A stretch of DNA of 64,000 bases. Origin: Sinorhizobium sojae CCBAU 05684 (GTDB taxonomy: Bacteria > Pseudomonadota > Alphaproteobacteria > Rhizobiales > Rhizobiaceae). The notes beneath the pieces were generated by a model, which did not search any database, was not told the DNA's origin, and saw only the letters and a list, made by a program, of their open reading frames with translations. Made by a program: the position numbers and the translations under genes. The DNA lies in assembly GCF_002288525.1 (NCBI RefSeq), contig NZ_CP023067.1, positions 3,265,001 through 3,329,000 of the forward strand, in the 5' to 3' direction. Below, in pieces: positions 35,134 to 45,472 of this stretch. Every line of letters starts with the position of its first letter. Within the stretch, counting starts at the first letter, position 1.

Positions 35134-38100
35134 ATGGGTGTGAAATACAATCCGAAGCGGGATCGGCATATCGATGCCGCCCGGGCAGCGGTGGGCAAGA
35201 TCGGAATCGACACACTGCCGCCGGAGATCCTCTTCGGGGGCGCGAGCAACGACGACCTGGACCTTTATTCGCCAGATATGCTGGCCTTGACCGCCGCGCA
35301 TGCCCGCAAGGAACTGGCCCGCTGGGACGGTGGCAAGCCGCAGGTTTCGGTGGAAACGGTGCCCGGAGTCGCGCCGGGCGGCAGCGAGGTTTCGATCATC
35401 GCGATCACCGAGCGCAACATGCCGTTCCTCTATGACTCGGTCATGGGCGAGGTGACGAGCACCCATCGCGACATTCACCTTGCCATCCACCCGATCCTCC
35501 TCATGAAACCGGGCAAGCCGGTCAAACTTTTCGATCCGGAAGAGGAAAGCGATCCGGCGCATCGCGTCAGCCATATCCAGATCCACCTCGGCAAGCTGAC
35601 ACCGATCGAGGAGCGCTCGCTCAGCAAGCGCATCACCGACGTCCTGGAGCAGGTGCATCAAGCCGTGCACGACTGGCCGGCCATGACGGCGCTGCTCGAC
35701 CAGGTCATGCGCGAGCTCGAGGACTACAACGCCTCGCGCAAGAAGAGCGATCGTGACGAGGCGCTCGCCTTCCTTCGCTGGCTAAGGGACAACAACTTCA
35801 CCTTCCTCGGCATGCGCGAATACACCTATTCCGGCAAGGGCGAGAATGCGACGGTCGAGCGCGGCAAGGGCAGGGGCCTCGGCATCCTCTCCAATCCGGA
35901 GGTACGCGTCCTCAGGCAGGGCAACGACGCCGTCTTCACCACGCCGGAGATCCTCGCCTTTCTCGAAGGTCCGGACTTCCTGATCGTTACCAAGGCGAAT
36001 ATGAAGTCGGTCGTGCACCGCCGCGCCTACATGGATTACATCGGCGTCAAGCGCTTCGACGCGTCCGGCAATGTCATCGGCGAGTTGCGCATCGTCGGCC
36101 TCTTCACCTCGACCGCCTACACCCGCCAGGCGGCGGAGATTCCGCTCCTCCGACACAAGATCGAGAAGATCATCGACCATTTCGGTTACGACCCGCAGAG
36201 CCACTCGGGCAAGACCCTGGCGAATACGTTGGAATCCTACCCGCGCGACGATCTCTTCCAGATCGATGTCGGGCTTCTGGCCGCCTTCTGCGAACAGATG
36301 AACGAGCTCGGCGACCGGCCGCGGGTGCGCGTCCTGCCGCGCATCGACCATTTCGATCGGTTCGTCTCTGTCATCATATTCGTCCCGCGCGAACAATATG
36401 ATTCCAGCGTCCGCGAGAAGATCGGCGATTACCTCAAAACCGTCTATGACGGCCGGGTGTCCGCCTATTATCCCGCCTTCCCGGAAGGGGGGCTGGCGCG
36501 CGTGCACTTCATCATCGGCCGCTCGGGCGGCAAGACGCCACGCGTCCCGCAGGCCAAGCTCGAAGATGCGGTGCGCACCATCGTCACGCGCTGGATCGAC
36601 CGCTTCAACCTGCTCGCCCGCAACGAAGGCATCGAGCTTTCCGCCGGGGAGGCCTATCAGGCCGCCTTCACGCCCGCCGAAGCCTATGCCGACCTTGGCG
36701 ATATGTCGGCCTGCAAGAGCGACGACCCGATCCGCATCTCCTTCTACCACCGTCATGGCGAAAGGCCGGATGCGCTGGAATTGAAGATCTTCCACGCAAA
36801 CCACCCGGTTTCGCTCTCCCGCCGCGTGCCGCTGCTCGAAAATCTCGGTTTCCGGGTGATCAGCGAGCAGACCTACGATATCGGCCTGCGCGCCCATGGC
36901 CAGGAGCAGTGCAATGTGGTGCTGCACGATATGGAGCTCCTGCATCGCGACGGACATGCGGTCAACCTTGCCAAGGCCGGCGTGGCGCTGGAGGAGGCTT
37001 TCCTCGCCGCCTGGGACGGCACGATCGAGGACGACAATTTTAACCGGCTGGTCCTTTTGGCGGGACTGACCGCCCGGGAAGTAACGGTGCTGCGCAGCTA
37101 TGCGCGCTATCTGCGCCAGGCGGGCATCACCTATTCGCAAGGCTACATAGCCGACACACTGAACAAGTACCCGGCGATTGCCGCCGACATCTTCCGCCTG
37201 TTTACGACGCGGCTCGACCCGAAGCTCGAGGTGAAGGCGCGTCTGAAGAAGACCAACGCCCTGCTGGCCGCAATCGAGGAGGCGCTCTCGGCCGTGCCGA
37301 GCCTCGACGAGGACCGCATCCTGCGCCGCTACGTCAATGCGATTCAGGCGACGCTCAGGACTAATTATTTTCAGAAGGATGCGGAAGGCAGGCCGCGGCC
37401 AGTCCTCGCCTTCAAGCTCGATCCGAAGGCGCTCGAGGGCCTGCCGGAACCCCGCCCCTTCCGAGAGATTTTCGTCTACGGCACCGAAGTCGAGGGTGTA
37501 CACCTTCGCTTCGGCAAGGTGGCGCGCGGCGGGCTTCGCTGGTCCGATCGGGCGCAGGACTACCGCACCGAGGTGCTGGGCCTCGTCAAGGCGCAGCAGG
37601 TGAAGAACGCGGTCATCGTCCCCGTGGGCGCCAAAGGTGGTTTCTACCCGAAACAGCTTCCCGCCGGCGGTACCCGCGACGAAATCTTCAGGACCGGGAC
37701 GGAGGCCTACAAGACCTTCATTCGCAGCCTTCTGTCGGTGACCGACAACATCGTCGGCCCGGATGTGGTCCCGCCTGAGGACACGGTGCGGCTCGATGGC
37801 GACGACCCCTATTTCGTCGTCGCGGCCGACAAGGGAACCGCTACCTTCTCGGACATCGCAAATGCGCTGGCGCAGGAGGCGGACTTCTGGCTCGACGACG
37901 CCTTCGCCTCCGGCGGTTCGGCCGGCTACGACCACAAGAAGATGGGGATTACCGCCCGCGGCGCCTGGGAGGCGGTCAAGCGGCACTTCCGCGAGATGGA
38001 CATCGACATCCAGACGACGCCCTTCACCGTGGCCGGCGTCGGCGACATGTCGGGCGACGTCTTCGGCAACGGCATGCTGCTCTCGGAAAAAATCCGGCTG

Positions 38101-39921
38101 ATCGCCGCCTTCGATCATCGCGACATTTTCATCGATCCGAATCCGGATACCGATCTCTCCTTCGCCGAGCGCAAGCGCATGTTCGACCTGCCGCGCTCAA
38201 GCTGGCAGGATTACGACCGCAGGGCGCTTTCGCCGGGAGGCATGATCATTTCCCGCGCCGACAAGCTGGTGACGCTGACGCCCGAGGCCATGGCGGCGAT
38301 CGGCATCGACAGACAGAAGGCAACACCTTTCGAGATCATGAATGCCATTCTGAAGAGCTCGGTCGACCTTCTCTGGTTCGGCGGCATCGGCACCTATGTG
38401 CGCGGCAGCAACGAGACGGATGCCGAGGTCGGCGATCGCGCCAACGACCCGATCCGCATTTCGGCGGAAGAGGTGCGCGCCCGGGTGATCGGCGAAGGCG
38501 CCAATCTCGGCGTCACCCAAAAGGGCCGCATCGGCTATTCGCTGAATGGCGGGCGCTGCAATTCCGACGCGATCGACAATTCGGCGGGCGTCAATTCCTC
38601 CGACGTCGAGGTCAATATCAAGATTGCGCTCGCCTCGGCCATGCGCGACGGACGCCTCACTCGGCCCAAGCGCAACACGCTGCTTGCCGCAATGACCAGC
38701 GAGGTGGCCCACCTGGTGCTCCGCAACAACTATCAGCAATCGCTCGCGATATCGCTGACGGAGATGCAGGGCCTTTCAAACCGCACGCCGCTGGCGCGGC
38801 TGATGGAACGACTCGAGGCCGACGGTCACCTCAACCGAAAGGTGGAGACCCTGCCGACGGATCAGACCATGCTCGAGCGCTACCAGGCGGGCAAGCCGCT
38901 GACGCGGCCCGAGATCGGCGTCCTGCTCTCCTATGCGAAGCTCGTGCTGTTCGATGAACTGATCAAGAGCGATCTTCCGGACGATGTCTATTTCACCGCG
39001 ACGCTCGAGCGCTACTTCCCGGTAAAGATGCGCAAGACCTATGCCAGCGAGATCCGGGGTCATCGACTGCGCCGCGAGATCATCGCGACGATGCTCGCAA
39101 ACGAGGCGATCAACCGCGGCGGCCCGGCCTTCATCTCGACGCTCACGGACGCGACCGGCTTCCTGCCCGCCGACGTCGTCAAGGCAGCCGTATTGGCACT
39201 CGACGGCTTCGACCTGCCGCGAATCTACGGCGAGATCGATGCCCTCGACAACAAGATCAGCGGCGGCGTCCAGAACCGGCTGTATCAGGAAGTCGGACGG
39301 GTATTCGCGCTCGTGACCGAACGAGCGCTGCGCACGCGCGCCGCAGAGGGATTGGTCACCGAGGCGGTTCAGCGCCTCAGGGACGGCCTGCAAAAGCTCC
39401 GTGCCACGACACGCGCAGCGATTTCCAGCGAGAGCGCCGAGGAGGCACAGCTGAAGACGACCGCCTTCATCGAGAGCGGCGTGCCGGCCAAGCTCGCCAC
39501 AGAGATCGCCGAACTATCGCTGATGACACTGGTGCCGGAGATCATGCAGATCGCCACTGAGACGGGCGAACCGCTGAACCGAACGGCCCAAGGCTATTTC
39601 GCCGTCACGGAAAATCTCCGGATCAACCGCCTGCTGGCCGCCGCCGACCGTGTACCCGCCGTCGAGCAATTCGAGGCGATGGCGCTATCGCGCGCCGTTG
39701 CCGACATCGCCACCGCCCGCCGCGACATCACGATAACCGCCCTTGTCGAGCACAAAGGGGAGCGGAACCCTGTTCTGGCATGGGAGGAGCAGGATCGCGA
39801 ACACGTCTTAAGCGTCCGCGATCAACTGAGGCTGCTAACCGAAAAGGGTGAGACCACGCTCGCTAAGATCGCGGTGGCAGCCGGCCTTCTCAGCGACCTT
39901 GCACGCGGCAGGGCGAAATGA
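35134..39921 (+). CDS. gdhB: NAD-specific glutamate dehydrogenase, large 180-kDa type
   Basis: This 1595-residue enzyme belongs to the L_180 class known from Streptomyces, Pseudomonas and alphaproteobacteria. It deaminates glutamate to 2-oxoglutarate with NAD+. The N-terminal half (about 1-680) holds the regulatory ACT-like region. The catalytic core around residues 780-1250 includes GGLRWSDRAQDYRTEVLGL, a conserved lysine near residue 824 in QVKNAVIVPVGAKGGF, and GVGDMSGDVFGNGML. The start at 35134 has GGGGAG 7 nt upstream. Its product joins the 2-oxoglutarate pool also fed by the lysine-type cluster, but no regulatory link is visible. Confidence 0.94.
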   Translation: MGVKYNPKRDRHIDAARAAVGKIGIDTLPPEILFGGASNDDLDLYSPDMLALTAAHARKELARWDGGKPQVSVETVPGVAPGGSEVSIIAITERNMPFLYDSVMGEVTSTHRDIHLAIHPILLMKPGKPVKLFDPEEESDPAHRVSHIQIHLGKLTPIEERSLSKRITDVLEQVHQAVHDWPAMTALLDQVMRELEDYNASRKKSDRDEALAFLRWLRDNNFTFLGMREYTYSGKGENATVERGKGRGLGILSNPEVRVLRQGNDAVFTTPEILAFLEGPDFLIVTKANMKSVVHRRAYMDYIGVKRFDASGNVIGELRIVGLFTSTAYTRQAAEIPLLRHKIEKIIDHFGYDPQSHSGKTLANTLESYPRDDLFQIDVGLLAAFCEQMNELGDRPRVRVLPRIDHFDRFVSVIIFVPREQYDSSVREKIGDYLKTVYDGRVSAYYPAFPEGGLARVHFIIGRSGGKTPRVPQAKLEDAVRTIVTRWIDRFNLLARNEGIELSAGEAYQAAFTPAEAYADLGDMSACKSDDPIRISFYHRHGERPDALELKIFHANHPVSLSRRVPLLENLGFRVISEQTYDIGLRAHGQEQCNVVLHDMELLHRDGHAVNLAKAGVALEEAFLAAWDGTIEDDNFNRLVLLAGLTAREVTVLRSYARYLRQAGITYSQGYIADTLNKYPAIAADIFRLFTTRLDPKLEVKARLKKTNALLAAIEEALSAVPSLDEDRILRRYVNAIQATLRTNYFQKDAEGRPRPVLAFKLDPKALEGLPEPRPFREIFVYGTEVEGVHLRFGKVARGGLRWSDRAQDYRTEVLGLVKAQQVKNAVIVPVGAKGGFYPKQLPAGGTRDEIFRTGTEAYKTFIRSLLSVTDNIVGPDVVPPEDTVRLDGDDPYFVVAADKGTATFSDIANALAQEADFWLDDAFASGGSAGYDHKKMGITARGAWEAVKRHFREMDIDIQTTPFTVAGVGDMSGDVFGNGMLLSEKIRLIAAFDHRDIFIDPNPDTDLSFAERKRMFDLPRSSWQDYDRRALSPGGMIISRADKLVTLTPEAMAAIGIDRQKATPFEIMNAILKSSVDLLWFGGIGTYVRGSNETDAEVGDRANDPIRISAEEVRARVIGEGANLGVTQKGRIGYSLNGGRCNSDAIDNSAGVNSSDVEVNIKIALASAMRDGRLTRPKRNTLLAAMTSEVAHLVLRNNYQQSLAISLTEMQGLSNRTPLARLMERLEADGHLNRKVETLPTDQTMLERYQAGKPLTRPEIGVLLSYAKLVLFDELIKSDLPDDVYFTATLERYFPVKMRKTYASEIRGHRLRREIIATMLANEAINRGGPAFISTLTDATGFLPADVVKAAVLALDGFDLPRIYGEIDALDNKISGGVQNRLYQEVGRVFALVTERALRTRAAEGLVTEAVQRLRDGLQKLRATTRAAISSESAEEAQLKTTAFIESGVPAKLATEIAELSLMTLVPEIMQIATETGEPLNRTAQGYFAVTENLRINRLLAAADRVPAVEQFEAMALSRAVADIATARRDITITALVEHKGERNPVLAWEEQDREHVLSVRDQLRLLTEKGETTLAKIAVAAGLLSDLARGRAK

Positions 39922-40014
39922 CACAGTCCCTCCGGGCTTCGTTGCCCGGGGGACTGATTCCGTTCCGGCTTGAAGCGCATTCGCGTGGCCCGATCCGCCG
40001 CAGGCGTGAACGGG

Positions 40015-40100
40015 CCTCGCAGCGGCGCGTCTTTACGGACGCACAAAGCCGCTGTGGCGCTCTTGAATTGCCGCATGTCTTGGTCTCAGAAACATGCTGG
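40015..40100 (-). repeat. RIME-like mosaic repeat
   Basis: On the minus strand it reads GACATGCGGCAATTCAAGAGC, GCGGCTTTGTGCGTCCGTAAAGACGCGCCGCTGCGAGG, matching the other copies. An ATG (40078) that could extend the next gene lies within it. Confidence 0.62.
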
Positions 40101-40119
40101 AACGGGTGGGAGAAGAAAG

Positions 40120-41511
40120 TTGGAGATCGCGGCTGCACAAGCAGTGGAACAGCGAAGGGCCTCGCGCCTCGGCATTGCCGGCTGGATGCTGTTCGACTGG
40201 GCTGCGCAGCCCTTCTTTACCGTTATCACAACCTTCATCTTCGCGCCCTATTTCGTCTCCCGGCTTGCGGCCAACCCCGCCGAGGGGCAGGCGATCTGGG
40301 GCTATACCCTCGCCGTTTCCGGGATCGTCATCGCCTTGCTCTCGCCGGTGCTTGGCGCCCTCGCCGACGCGACTGGGCCGCGCAAACCGTGGATCGGCGC
40401 CTTCGCCGCGATCAAAATCGTCTCGCTGGCGATGCTCTGGTTTGCCGTGCCCGGCTCGCCGCTCCTCTATTCGGCCATCCTCCTCGCGCTGGCGACCGTC
40501 GCCGCCGAATTCTCCATCGTCTTCAACGATTCGATGATGCCGCGTCTCGTCAGCGAGAAAGACGTGGGGCGAATCTCCAACATCGCCTGGGGGCTCGGCT
40601 ATCTCGGCGGCATGATCGTGCTGATCGCCGTCGTCGCGCTCCTTGCCGGCAACCCGCAGACGGGCAAGACGGCACTCGGCCTCGACCCGCTCTTTGGCCT
40701 CGATCCGGCAAAGGGCGAGGATGCCCGCATTACCGGCCCGATCGCGGCGGCCTGGTACCTGATTTTCATCCTGCCGATGTTCCTGTTCACCCCGGATGCG
40801 GGCAGGGCGACGAATTCGCTCGCAAAGGCGACGGTGACGGGGCTCAGGGAGCTCAAGGGAACGCTTGGGGAGCTCAGAAAGCGGGCAGGTATATTGCGCT
40901 TCCTGGTCGGGCGTATGATCTATCAGGACGGCGTCAACGGCCTGATCGCGCTTGGCGGCGCCTTTGCCGCCGGCATGTTCGGCTGGCAGACGATGGAACT
41001 CGGCCTCTACGGCATCATCCTGAACGTGATCGCGATCTTCGGCTGCTTCTATGCCAGCCGGCTCGACATGCGGGTTGGCTCGAAGGCGATCGTCATCGCC
41101 AGCCTCGTCTGCCTCACCCTTGCCACGCTCGGTATCGTCTCGACCGGCCCCGGCTTCACGCTCTTCGGACTGATGACGCTGCCGACCGAGGATACGGGCG
41201 GGCTCTTCGGCACCGCCGCCGAGAAGGCCTATATCCTCTACGGCGTGCTCGTCGGCATCGCCTTCGGCCCGGTGCAGGCCTCGTCGCGCTCCTATCTCGC
41301 CCGCAGCGTCGCGCTCGACGAGGCCGGGCGCTATTTCGGGCTCTACGCGCTCTCCGGGCGGGCCACCTCGTTCCTGGCGCCGGCCTCCGTGGCGACGATC
41401 ACGGTGCTGACGGGTTCGGCGCGGATCGGCATGATGGCGCTGGTCGCCTTCCTCGCCGTCGGCCTCGCCATCCTCCTGCGAACGCCCTATCCGGCGCATC
41501 GCCCCGAGTGA
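40120..41511 (+). CDS. MFS transporter, UMF1 (Atg22-like) family
   Basis: This inner-membrane protein has about 12 hydrophobic segments and is 463 residues long from a TTG start at 40120, which has GGGAGAAG about 6 nt upstream. The ATG at 40078 would add 14 residues encoded by a mosaic repeat and is less likely. Sequence features are GWMLFDWAAQPFFTVITTFIFAPYF at the N-terminus, GALADATGPRKPW in the loop after helix 2, and FGPVQASSRSYLARSV in the second half; all are typical of bacterial UMF1 permeases. The substrate is unknown. It is downstream of gdhB but separated by a repeat. Confidence 0.8.
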   Translation: MEIAAAQAVEQRRASRLGIAGWMLFDWAAQPFFTVITTFIFAPYFVSRLAANPAEGQAIWGYTLAVSGIVIALLSPVLGALADATGPRKPWIGAFAAIKIVSLAMLWFAVPGSPLLYSAILLALATVAAEFSIVFNDSMMPRLVSEKDVGRISNIAWGLGYLGGMIVLIAVVALLAGNPQTGKTALGLDPLFGLDPAKGEDARITGPIAAAWYLIFILPMFLFTPDAGRATNSLAKATVTGLRELKGTLGELRKRAGILRFLVGRMIYQDGVNGLIALGGAFAAGMFGWQTMELGLYGIILNVIAIFGCFYASRLDMRVGSKAIVIASLVCLTLATLGIVSTGPGFTLFGLMTLPTEDTGGLFGTAAEKAYILYGVLVGIAFGPVQASSRSYLARSVALDEAGRYFGLYALSGRATSFLAPASVATITVLTGSARIGMMALVAFLAVGLAILLRTPYPAHRPE

Positions 41512-41736
41512 GAGGCCGTCGGGGAGCCAGACGGGTTTTTGAGGATACCCGAGTGGATAGAGCGGTTTCTCGCCCATTCCCTCCATCAGGCATCCTCGAG
41601 CCAGGTCGAGCCAGTCAAGCCCGAGGATCTCGGGGAGAAGAGGGCAGTCGGCACATGTAGGCCGTGCGTCTCTTTGACGCCGATCGATTCCAACGCAACG
41701 CCCAGCGTCGCGACCTTCACGATATCAGCCGCCCGC

Positions 41737-43347
41737 TCAATGCCGGAAGTGCCGCATCCCCGTGAACACCATCGCCACATCGTGCTCGTTTGCCGCGGCG
41801 ATTACCTCGTCGTCGCGCATCGAGCCGCCCGGCTGGATGACGGCGGTGGCGCCGGCGGCAATCGCCGAGAGCAGTCCGTCGGCGAAGGGCAGGAAGGCCT
41901 CGGAGGCGACGGCGGAGCCGCGGGTCAACGGCGCGGCGAGACCCAGTGCCTTGGCCGCTTCCTCCGCCTTGACGGCGGCGATGCGGGCGGAATCGACGCG
42001 GCTCATCTGTCCGGCGCCGATGCCGGCGGTCTGGCCGTCCTTGGCGTAGACGACGGCGTTCGACTTCACGTGCTTAGCCACCTTGAAGGCGAATTTCATG
42101 TCCTCGAGCTCCTGCGCGGTCGGCGCCCGCTCGGTCACCACCTTCAGCTCCAGATCCTCGACCATGCCGTTGTCGCGTGTCTGCACGAGAAGACCGCCGG
42201 CCACCGTCTTGGCGGAAAGGCCAGGCACGCGCGGATCCGGCAGACCGCCGGCCGCAAGCAGGCGGAGGTTCGGCTTGCGGGCAATGATCGCCCTTGCATC
42301 GTCGCTGACGGATGGTGCGATGATCACCTCGGTGAAGAGCTTGACGATCTCCTCGGCCGTTTCCGCATCAAGCTCCTGATTGAGGGCGATGATGCCGCCA
42401 AAGGCCGAGGTCGAATCGCAGGCGAGCGCCCGCCGATAAGCCTCGACAAGGGTCGGCGCGGTGGCGACGCCGCAGGGATTGGCGTGCTTGATGATCGCGC
42501 AGGCGGGCGACTTGTCCGGCAGGAATTCGGCGACCAGCTCGAAGGCCGCGTCCGTGTCGTTGATATTGTTGTAGGAGAGCTGCTTGCCCTGCAGGAGGCT
42601 TGCGGTCGCGACACCGGGGCGCTTGTCGCCGGTCACGTAGAAGCCAGCCTTCTGGTGCGGGTTTTCGCCGTAGCGCATCTCCTCCTTGAGCACGCCGCCG
42701 ATCACGCGGTGGCGCGGCATGGGCGTGTCGAGCGCTTCTGCGAACCAGTTGGAGATCGCCGCATCGTAAGCGGCGGTGCGAGCATAGGCCTTGGCCGCCA
42801 TCTTCTGGCGGAAGGCGTAGCGCGTGGTGCCGTCGGCAATCTCCTCGAGAAGCAGCGGGTAATCGGCCGGGTCGGTGACGATCGTCACATAGGCGTGGTT
42901 CTTGGCCGAAGCGCGGATCATGGCCGGGCCGCCGATGTCGATATTCTCGACCGTCGTCGGATAGTCGCCGCCGACTGCGCGCACTTCTTCGAAGGGATAG
43001 AGGTTGATGACGGCAAGGTCGATGGCCGCGATTCCGTGCTCACCCATGGCCGCCATGTGTTCGGCGTCGTCGCGAATGGCAAGCAGCCCGCCATGGACAT
43101 TCGGGTGAAGCGTCTTGACCCGGCCGTCCATAATCTCCGGAAAGCCGGTCAGTTCCGAAACGTCGCTGACGGGAAGCCCGGCTGCGGAAATCGCCTTGTG
43201 GGTGCCGCCGGTCGAAACCAGCCGGATGCCCTTCTCGTGCAGAGCCTTGGCGAGCTCGACAACGCCTGTCTTGTCGGAGACCGAGAGCAGGGCGGTTTTG
43301 ATCAGAACCTCGTTCGGGGCGGGGATTTTCTTGGAGGCGACAGCCAT
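41737..43347 (-). CDS. purH: bifunctional AICAR transformylase / IMP cyclohydrolase
   Basis: This 536-residue enzyme performs the last two steps of IMP synthesis. The N-terminal MGS-like cyclohydrolase domain begins at [18 protein letters not shown], with STGGTHKAI shortly after. The C-terminal transformylase domain contains [22 protein letters not shown] and the terminal [12 protein letters not shown]. The start at 43347 gives normal length; the frame remains open upstream but without homology. The order purH - heparinase-like - rsmB - htpX, all leftward, is conserved in rhizobia. Confidence 0.95.
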   Translation of the reverse strand: MAVASKKIPAPNEVLIKTALLSVSDKTGVVELAKALHEKGIRLVSTGGTHKAISAAGLPVSDVSELTGFPEIMDGRVKTLHPNVHGGLLAIRDDAEHMAAMGEHGIAAIDLAVINLYPFEEVRAVGGDYPTTVENIDIGGPAMIRASAKNHAYVTIVTDPADYPLLLEEIADGTTRYAFRQKMAAKAYARTAAYDAAISNWFAEALDTPMPRHRVIGGVLKEEMRYGENPHQKAGFYVTGDKRPGVATASLLQGKQLSYNNINDTDAAFELVAEFLPDKSPACAIIKHANPCGVATAPTLVEAYRRALACDSTSAFGGIIALNQELDAETAEEIVKLFTEVIIAPSVSDDARAIIARKPNLRLLAAGGLPDPRVPGLSAKTVAGGLLVQTRDNGMVEDLELKVVTERAPTAQELEDMKFAFKVAKHVKSNAVVYAKDGQTAGIGAGQMSRVDSARIAAVKAEEAAKALGLAAPLTRGSAVASEAFLPFADGLLSAIAAGATAVIQPGGSMRDDEVIAAANEHDVAMVFTGMRHFRH

Positions 43348-43484
43348 CAACCTTGCTCCTTTGGCAGCGCCGGACGCCTGCAGAGAACGGTTCCGGCGGT
43401 TGGGATGGCTGCCCGTTAGCACAGCTTCCCACGGGAAGAAACCGTCGCGCGGCACGCAAGAGAAAATAGCGTGCACGCTCTTTC

Positions 43485-45170
43485 CTACCCCTCGCGGGTC
43501 AACGTCCACTGGATTTCCGGCTGTGATCCCACGGTGAAGGTGACGGTGATCTGCGACGAGGTTCGAATGCCGGAGGGATCGGCGAAGAAGACGTCCTCCT
43601 CGATCGCCAGCTCGCCGTCGCGGCAGGCAAAGAGCCAACCCTCGCCGTCGGGCGCGCTGAGATAGATCTCGCTCTCGCTGTGCCGGCGCAGGCCGATCGA
43701 AGGATGGATATGAAAACGGGCAACAGCGACCGCGGCATGGGCCGCATCCGGCTCGTGCCCATCCTCCTGCGAAAGCCGGTCGCGGCCGCGGATGAGCCGG
43801 CCGCCGTTCAAGATCCCGATGTCGCGCTCGTGCACCAGGCCGAACGGCGCGAGATAGCCGTCATGGTTCGCCCTGACGGCGTCGATCACACCGGGCTCGT
43901 CCTTTCGCTCGACGACGATCCGTGGCAGCCCACTCGTCATAATGGGTCCGAGGAATTTCGATTTCGAGAAGCGCAACGAAGAGGTGTCATTGACGGTCAC
44001 CGTCGAGTGGGCGGCGGTTGCACGCGCCATCTGGCGGAATCGTTCGCCGGCGAATTTCGGTGCGCCGGAATTGATGATGAAACGGTTCCGCCCCGAGGAC
44101 ATTTCGAAGGAGAGGCAGCCCGCGTGGGCCGTGCGCGACAGGTCGACCGAAAGCGGACGGCCCGTATCCATGATGATGGCGGTATCGCCAAGCGCAAGCC
44201 GCTCGAAATGCATGTGCGGCAACGAACGGAACGGTTCGCCCGCCGTTTCGTCATAGCGCAGAACCGAGGCGAGCTCGTGGGCGAGTGCCGAGGTGGCACC
44301 ATTGAACAGCGCCAGCTCGCCGCCCTGGTGACGAAAGAACCGCAGCGCCGGATACATCCGGTCGATGCAGGGAATCAACCGTGACGGCACGTCGTGGCCG
44401 AGATTGACATAGGTCTGTCGCAGCGGCAGCAGGTCGAGCAACAATTCGAGCCCGGCCCGCGGATTGCGGGAGAAATGGCCGCCGTCTGGAAGGACCTGAC
44501 GATCGAGCTCGATATCCAGGCGCTGCGACGCCTTGCGAATCACCGAAGCCGAGGCGGGCATGGACACGGAGGCCACGGCAAGCGCGATGCGCACCCGAAG
44601 CCGCGCCTCGCCGTCGGGCAGGGTCTCGGCGATATGCCGGAGATACCGCACCTGCAAGGCCAGGCATTTCAGGAAGCGGCGATAGAAACCGCGCTCGGCG
44701 TTGCGCAGCACCACCGGCGAGTGCGACAGCCAGGCGATGATGCGCTGCGCGACCACATCCGCTTCCCACGAGACTCCGCCGATGTTTCGGCCGTGGGTGG
44801 CCATCCAGTCCTCGATGATCTGCCGCAGCCTCACGAATCCGGATTCGTCCCGCACGGCGCGAAGATGGCGCAGCCAGGCGAAGGAATGCAACTTGGTTGC
44901 GAAGGCGCGTGACGGCAGATCGATCTCGAAGGGCGAATCACCCTCGGTGTCGAGCGCACGGCCGCCAAGCGGGTAGCGACCCTGAAGAATCTCCTCGGCC
45001 ACGAAGGGATCGATGGCTCTCAGATCCGTCGGAGCAACGATCAGGCGATCGGGCGTCGAGCCAGCAAAGCGGAGCGCCGACATCCGCCCGAGCGAAAGCC
45101 CGCGCGAAACGCGGCGCCAACCTTCGCGCAGATACAGGTAGAGGAGCCTTCGTTCACTGGAAAACAGCAT
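43485..45170 (-). CDS. heparinase II/III family protein
   Basis: This 561-residue protein has an alpha-helical N-terminal toroid-like region (about 60-330) and a C-terminal beta-sandwich heparinase II/III domain. The family motif around residue 390 reads [13 protein letters not shown]. Characterised relatives are polysaccharide lyases for heparin-like or alginate-like polymers; in rhizobia the natural substrate is unknown. No classical signal peptide is seen at the ATG start (45170). It sits between purH and rsmB, a conserved neighbourhood, so a link to cell-envelope polysaccharide turnover is possible but unproven. Confidence 0.8.
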   Translation of the reverse strand: MLFSSERRLLYLYLREGWRRVSRGLSLGRMSALRFAGSTPDRLIVAPTDLRAIDPFVAEEILQGRYPLGGRALDTEGDSPFEIDLPSRAFATKLHSFAWLRHLRAVRDESGFVRLRQIIEDWMATHGRNIGGVSWEADVVAQRIIAWLSHSPVVLRNAERGFYRRFLKCLALQVRYLRHIAETLPDGEARLRVRIALAVASVSMPASASVIRKASQRLDIELDRQVLPDGGHFSRNPRAGLELLLDLLPLRQTYVNLGHDVPSRLIPCIDRMYPALRFFRHQGGELALFNGATSALAHELASVLRYDETAGEPFRSLPHMHFERLALGDTAIIMDTGRPLSVDLSRTAHAGCLSFEMSSGRNRFIINSGAPKFAGERFRQMARATAAHSTVTVNDTSSLRFSKSKFLGPIMTSGLPRIVVERKDEPGVIDAVRANHDGYLAPFGLVHERDIGILNGGRLIRGRDRLSQEDGHEPDAAHAAVAVARFHIHPSIGLRRHSESEIYLSAPDGEGWLFACRDGELAIEEDVFFADPSGIRTSSQITVTFTVGSQPEIQWTLTREG

Positions 45171-45466
45171 CGGCGCCCGTCGGTTTCCTCGTTGATGCAA
45201 CGGACCCTTTCAGGCGCGCGAGCGGCACTAGCCCCGTTGAGCCAGAATCCCCTTCTGGGTCTGATTCGGCTTGGAAATTATTAAAATTTTATCAATCTAT
45301 GTGCCATTGTTAGGCGCATGGCCGGGAAGCGTCAATCGTCGCGGCGAAACAGGTTGTTGACGGGTGACAGCGCCATGCGGCCTTCTGAATGCCCAAAGGC
45401 TATGAATCTACGCATGGGCCTTTTGAGAATCGGGCCCGAGTTCCGTGCCTGAGGCCAGGTCCAGCC
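45171..45466. other. intergenic region heparinase-like gene - rsmB
   Basis: About 296 bp with an AT-rich segment (45271-45300, AAATTATTAAAATTTTATC) that is a likely promoter of the leftward heparinase-like gene. No ORF shows coding signs. Confidence 0.5.
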
Positions 45467-45472
45467 TCAGGC
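45447..45472 (-). terminator. hairpin at the end of rsmB
   Basis: GCCTGAGGC and GCCTCAGGC form a 9-bp stem with an 8-nt loop that overlaps the rsmB stop codon. It could terminate or stabilise the rsmB transcript; no U tract follows immediately. Confidence 0.5.

Noticed and set aside
35782-38118. A 778-codon open frame antisense to the NAD-glutamate dehydrogenase gene
   Set aside because: High GC and codon bias leave the antisense frame open. The product has no recognisable domain, and the sense frame is a clear, conserved enzyme.
41530-41620. tRNA-like string (CCCGAGTGGATAGAGCGG) downstream of the MFS gene
   Set aside because: It resembles a D-arm only. No acceptor pairing, anticodon arm or TTC-type T-loop could be fitted.
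41586-41780. 64-codon leftward ORF overlapping the end of purH
   Set aside because: Much of it lies on purH DNA in another frame, there is no ribosome binding site, and nothing recognisable is encoded. The 225-bp spacer is left without a gene.
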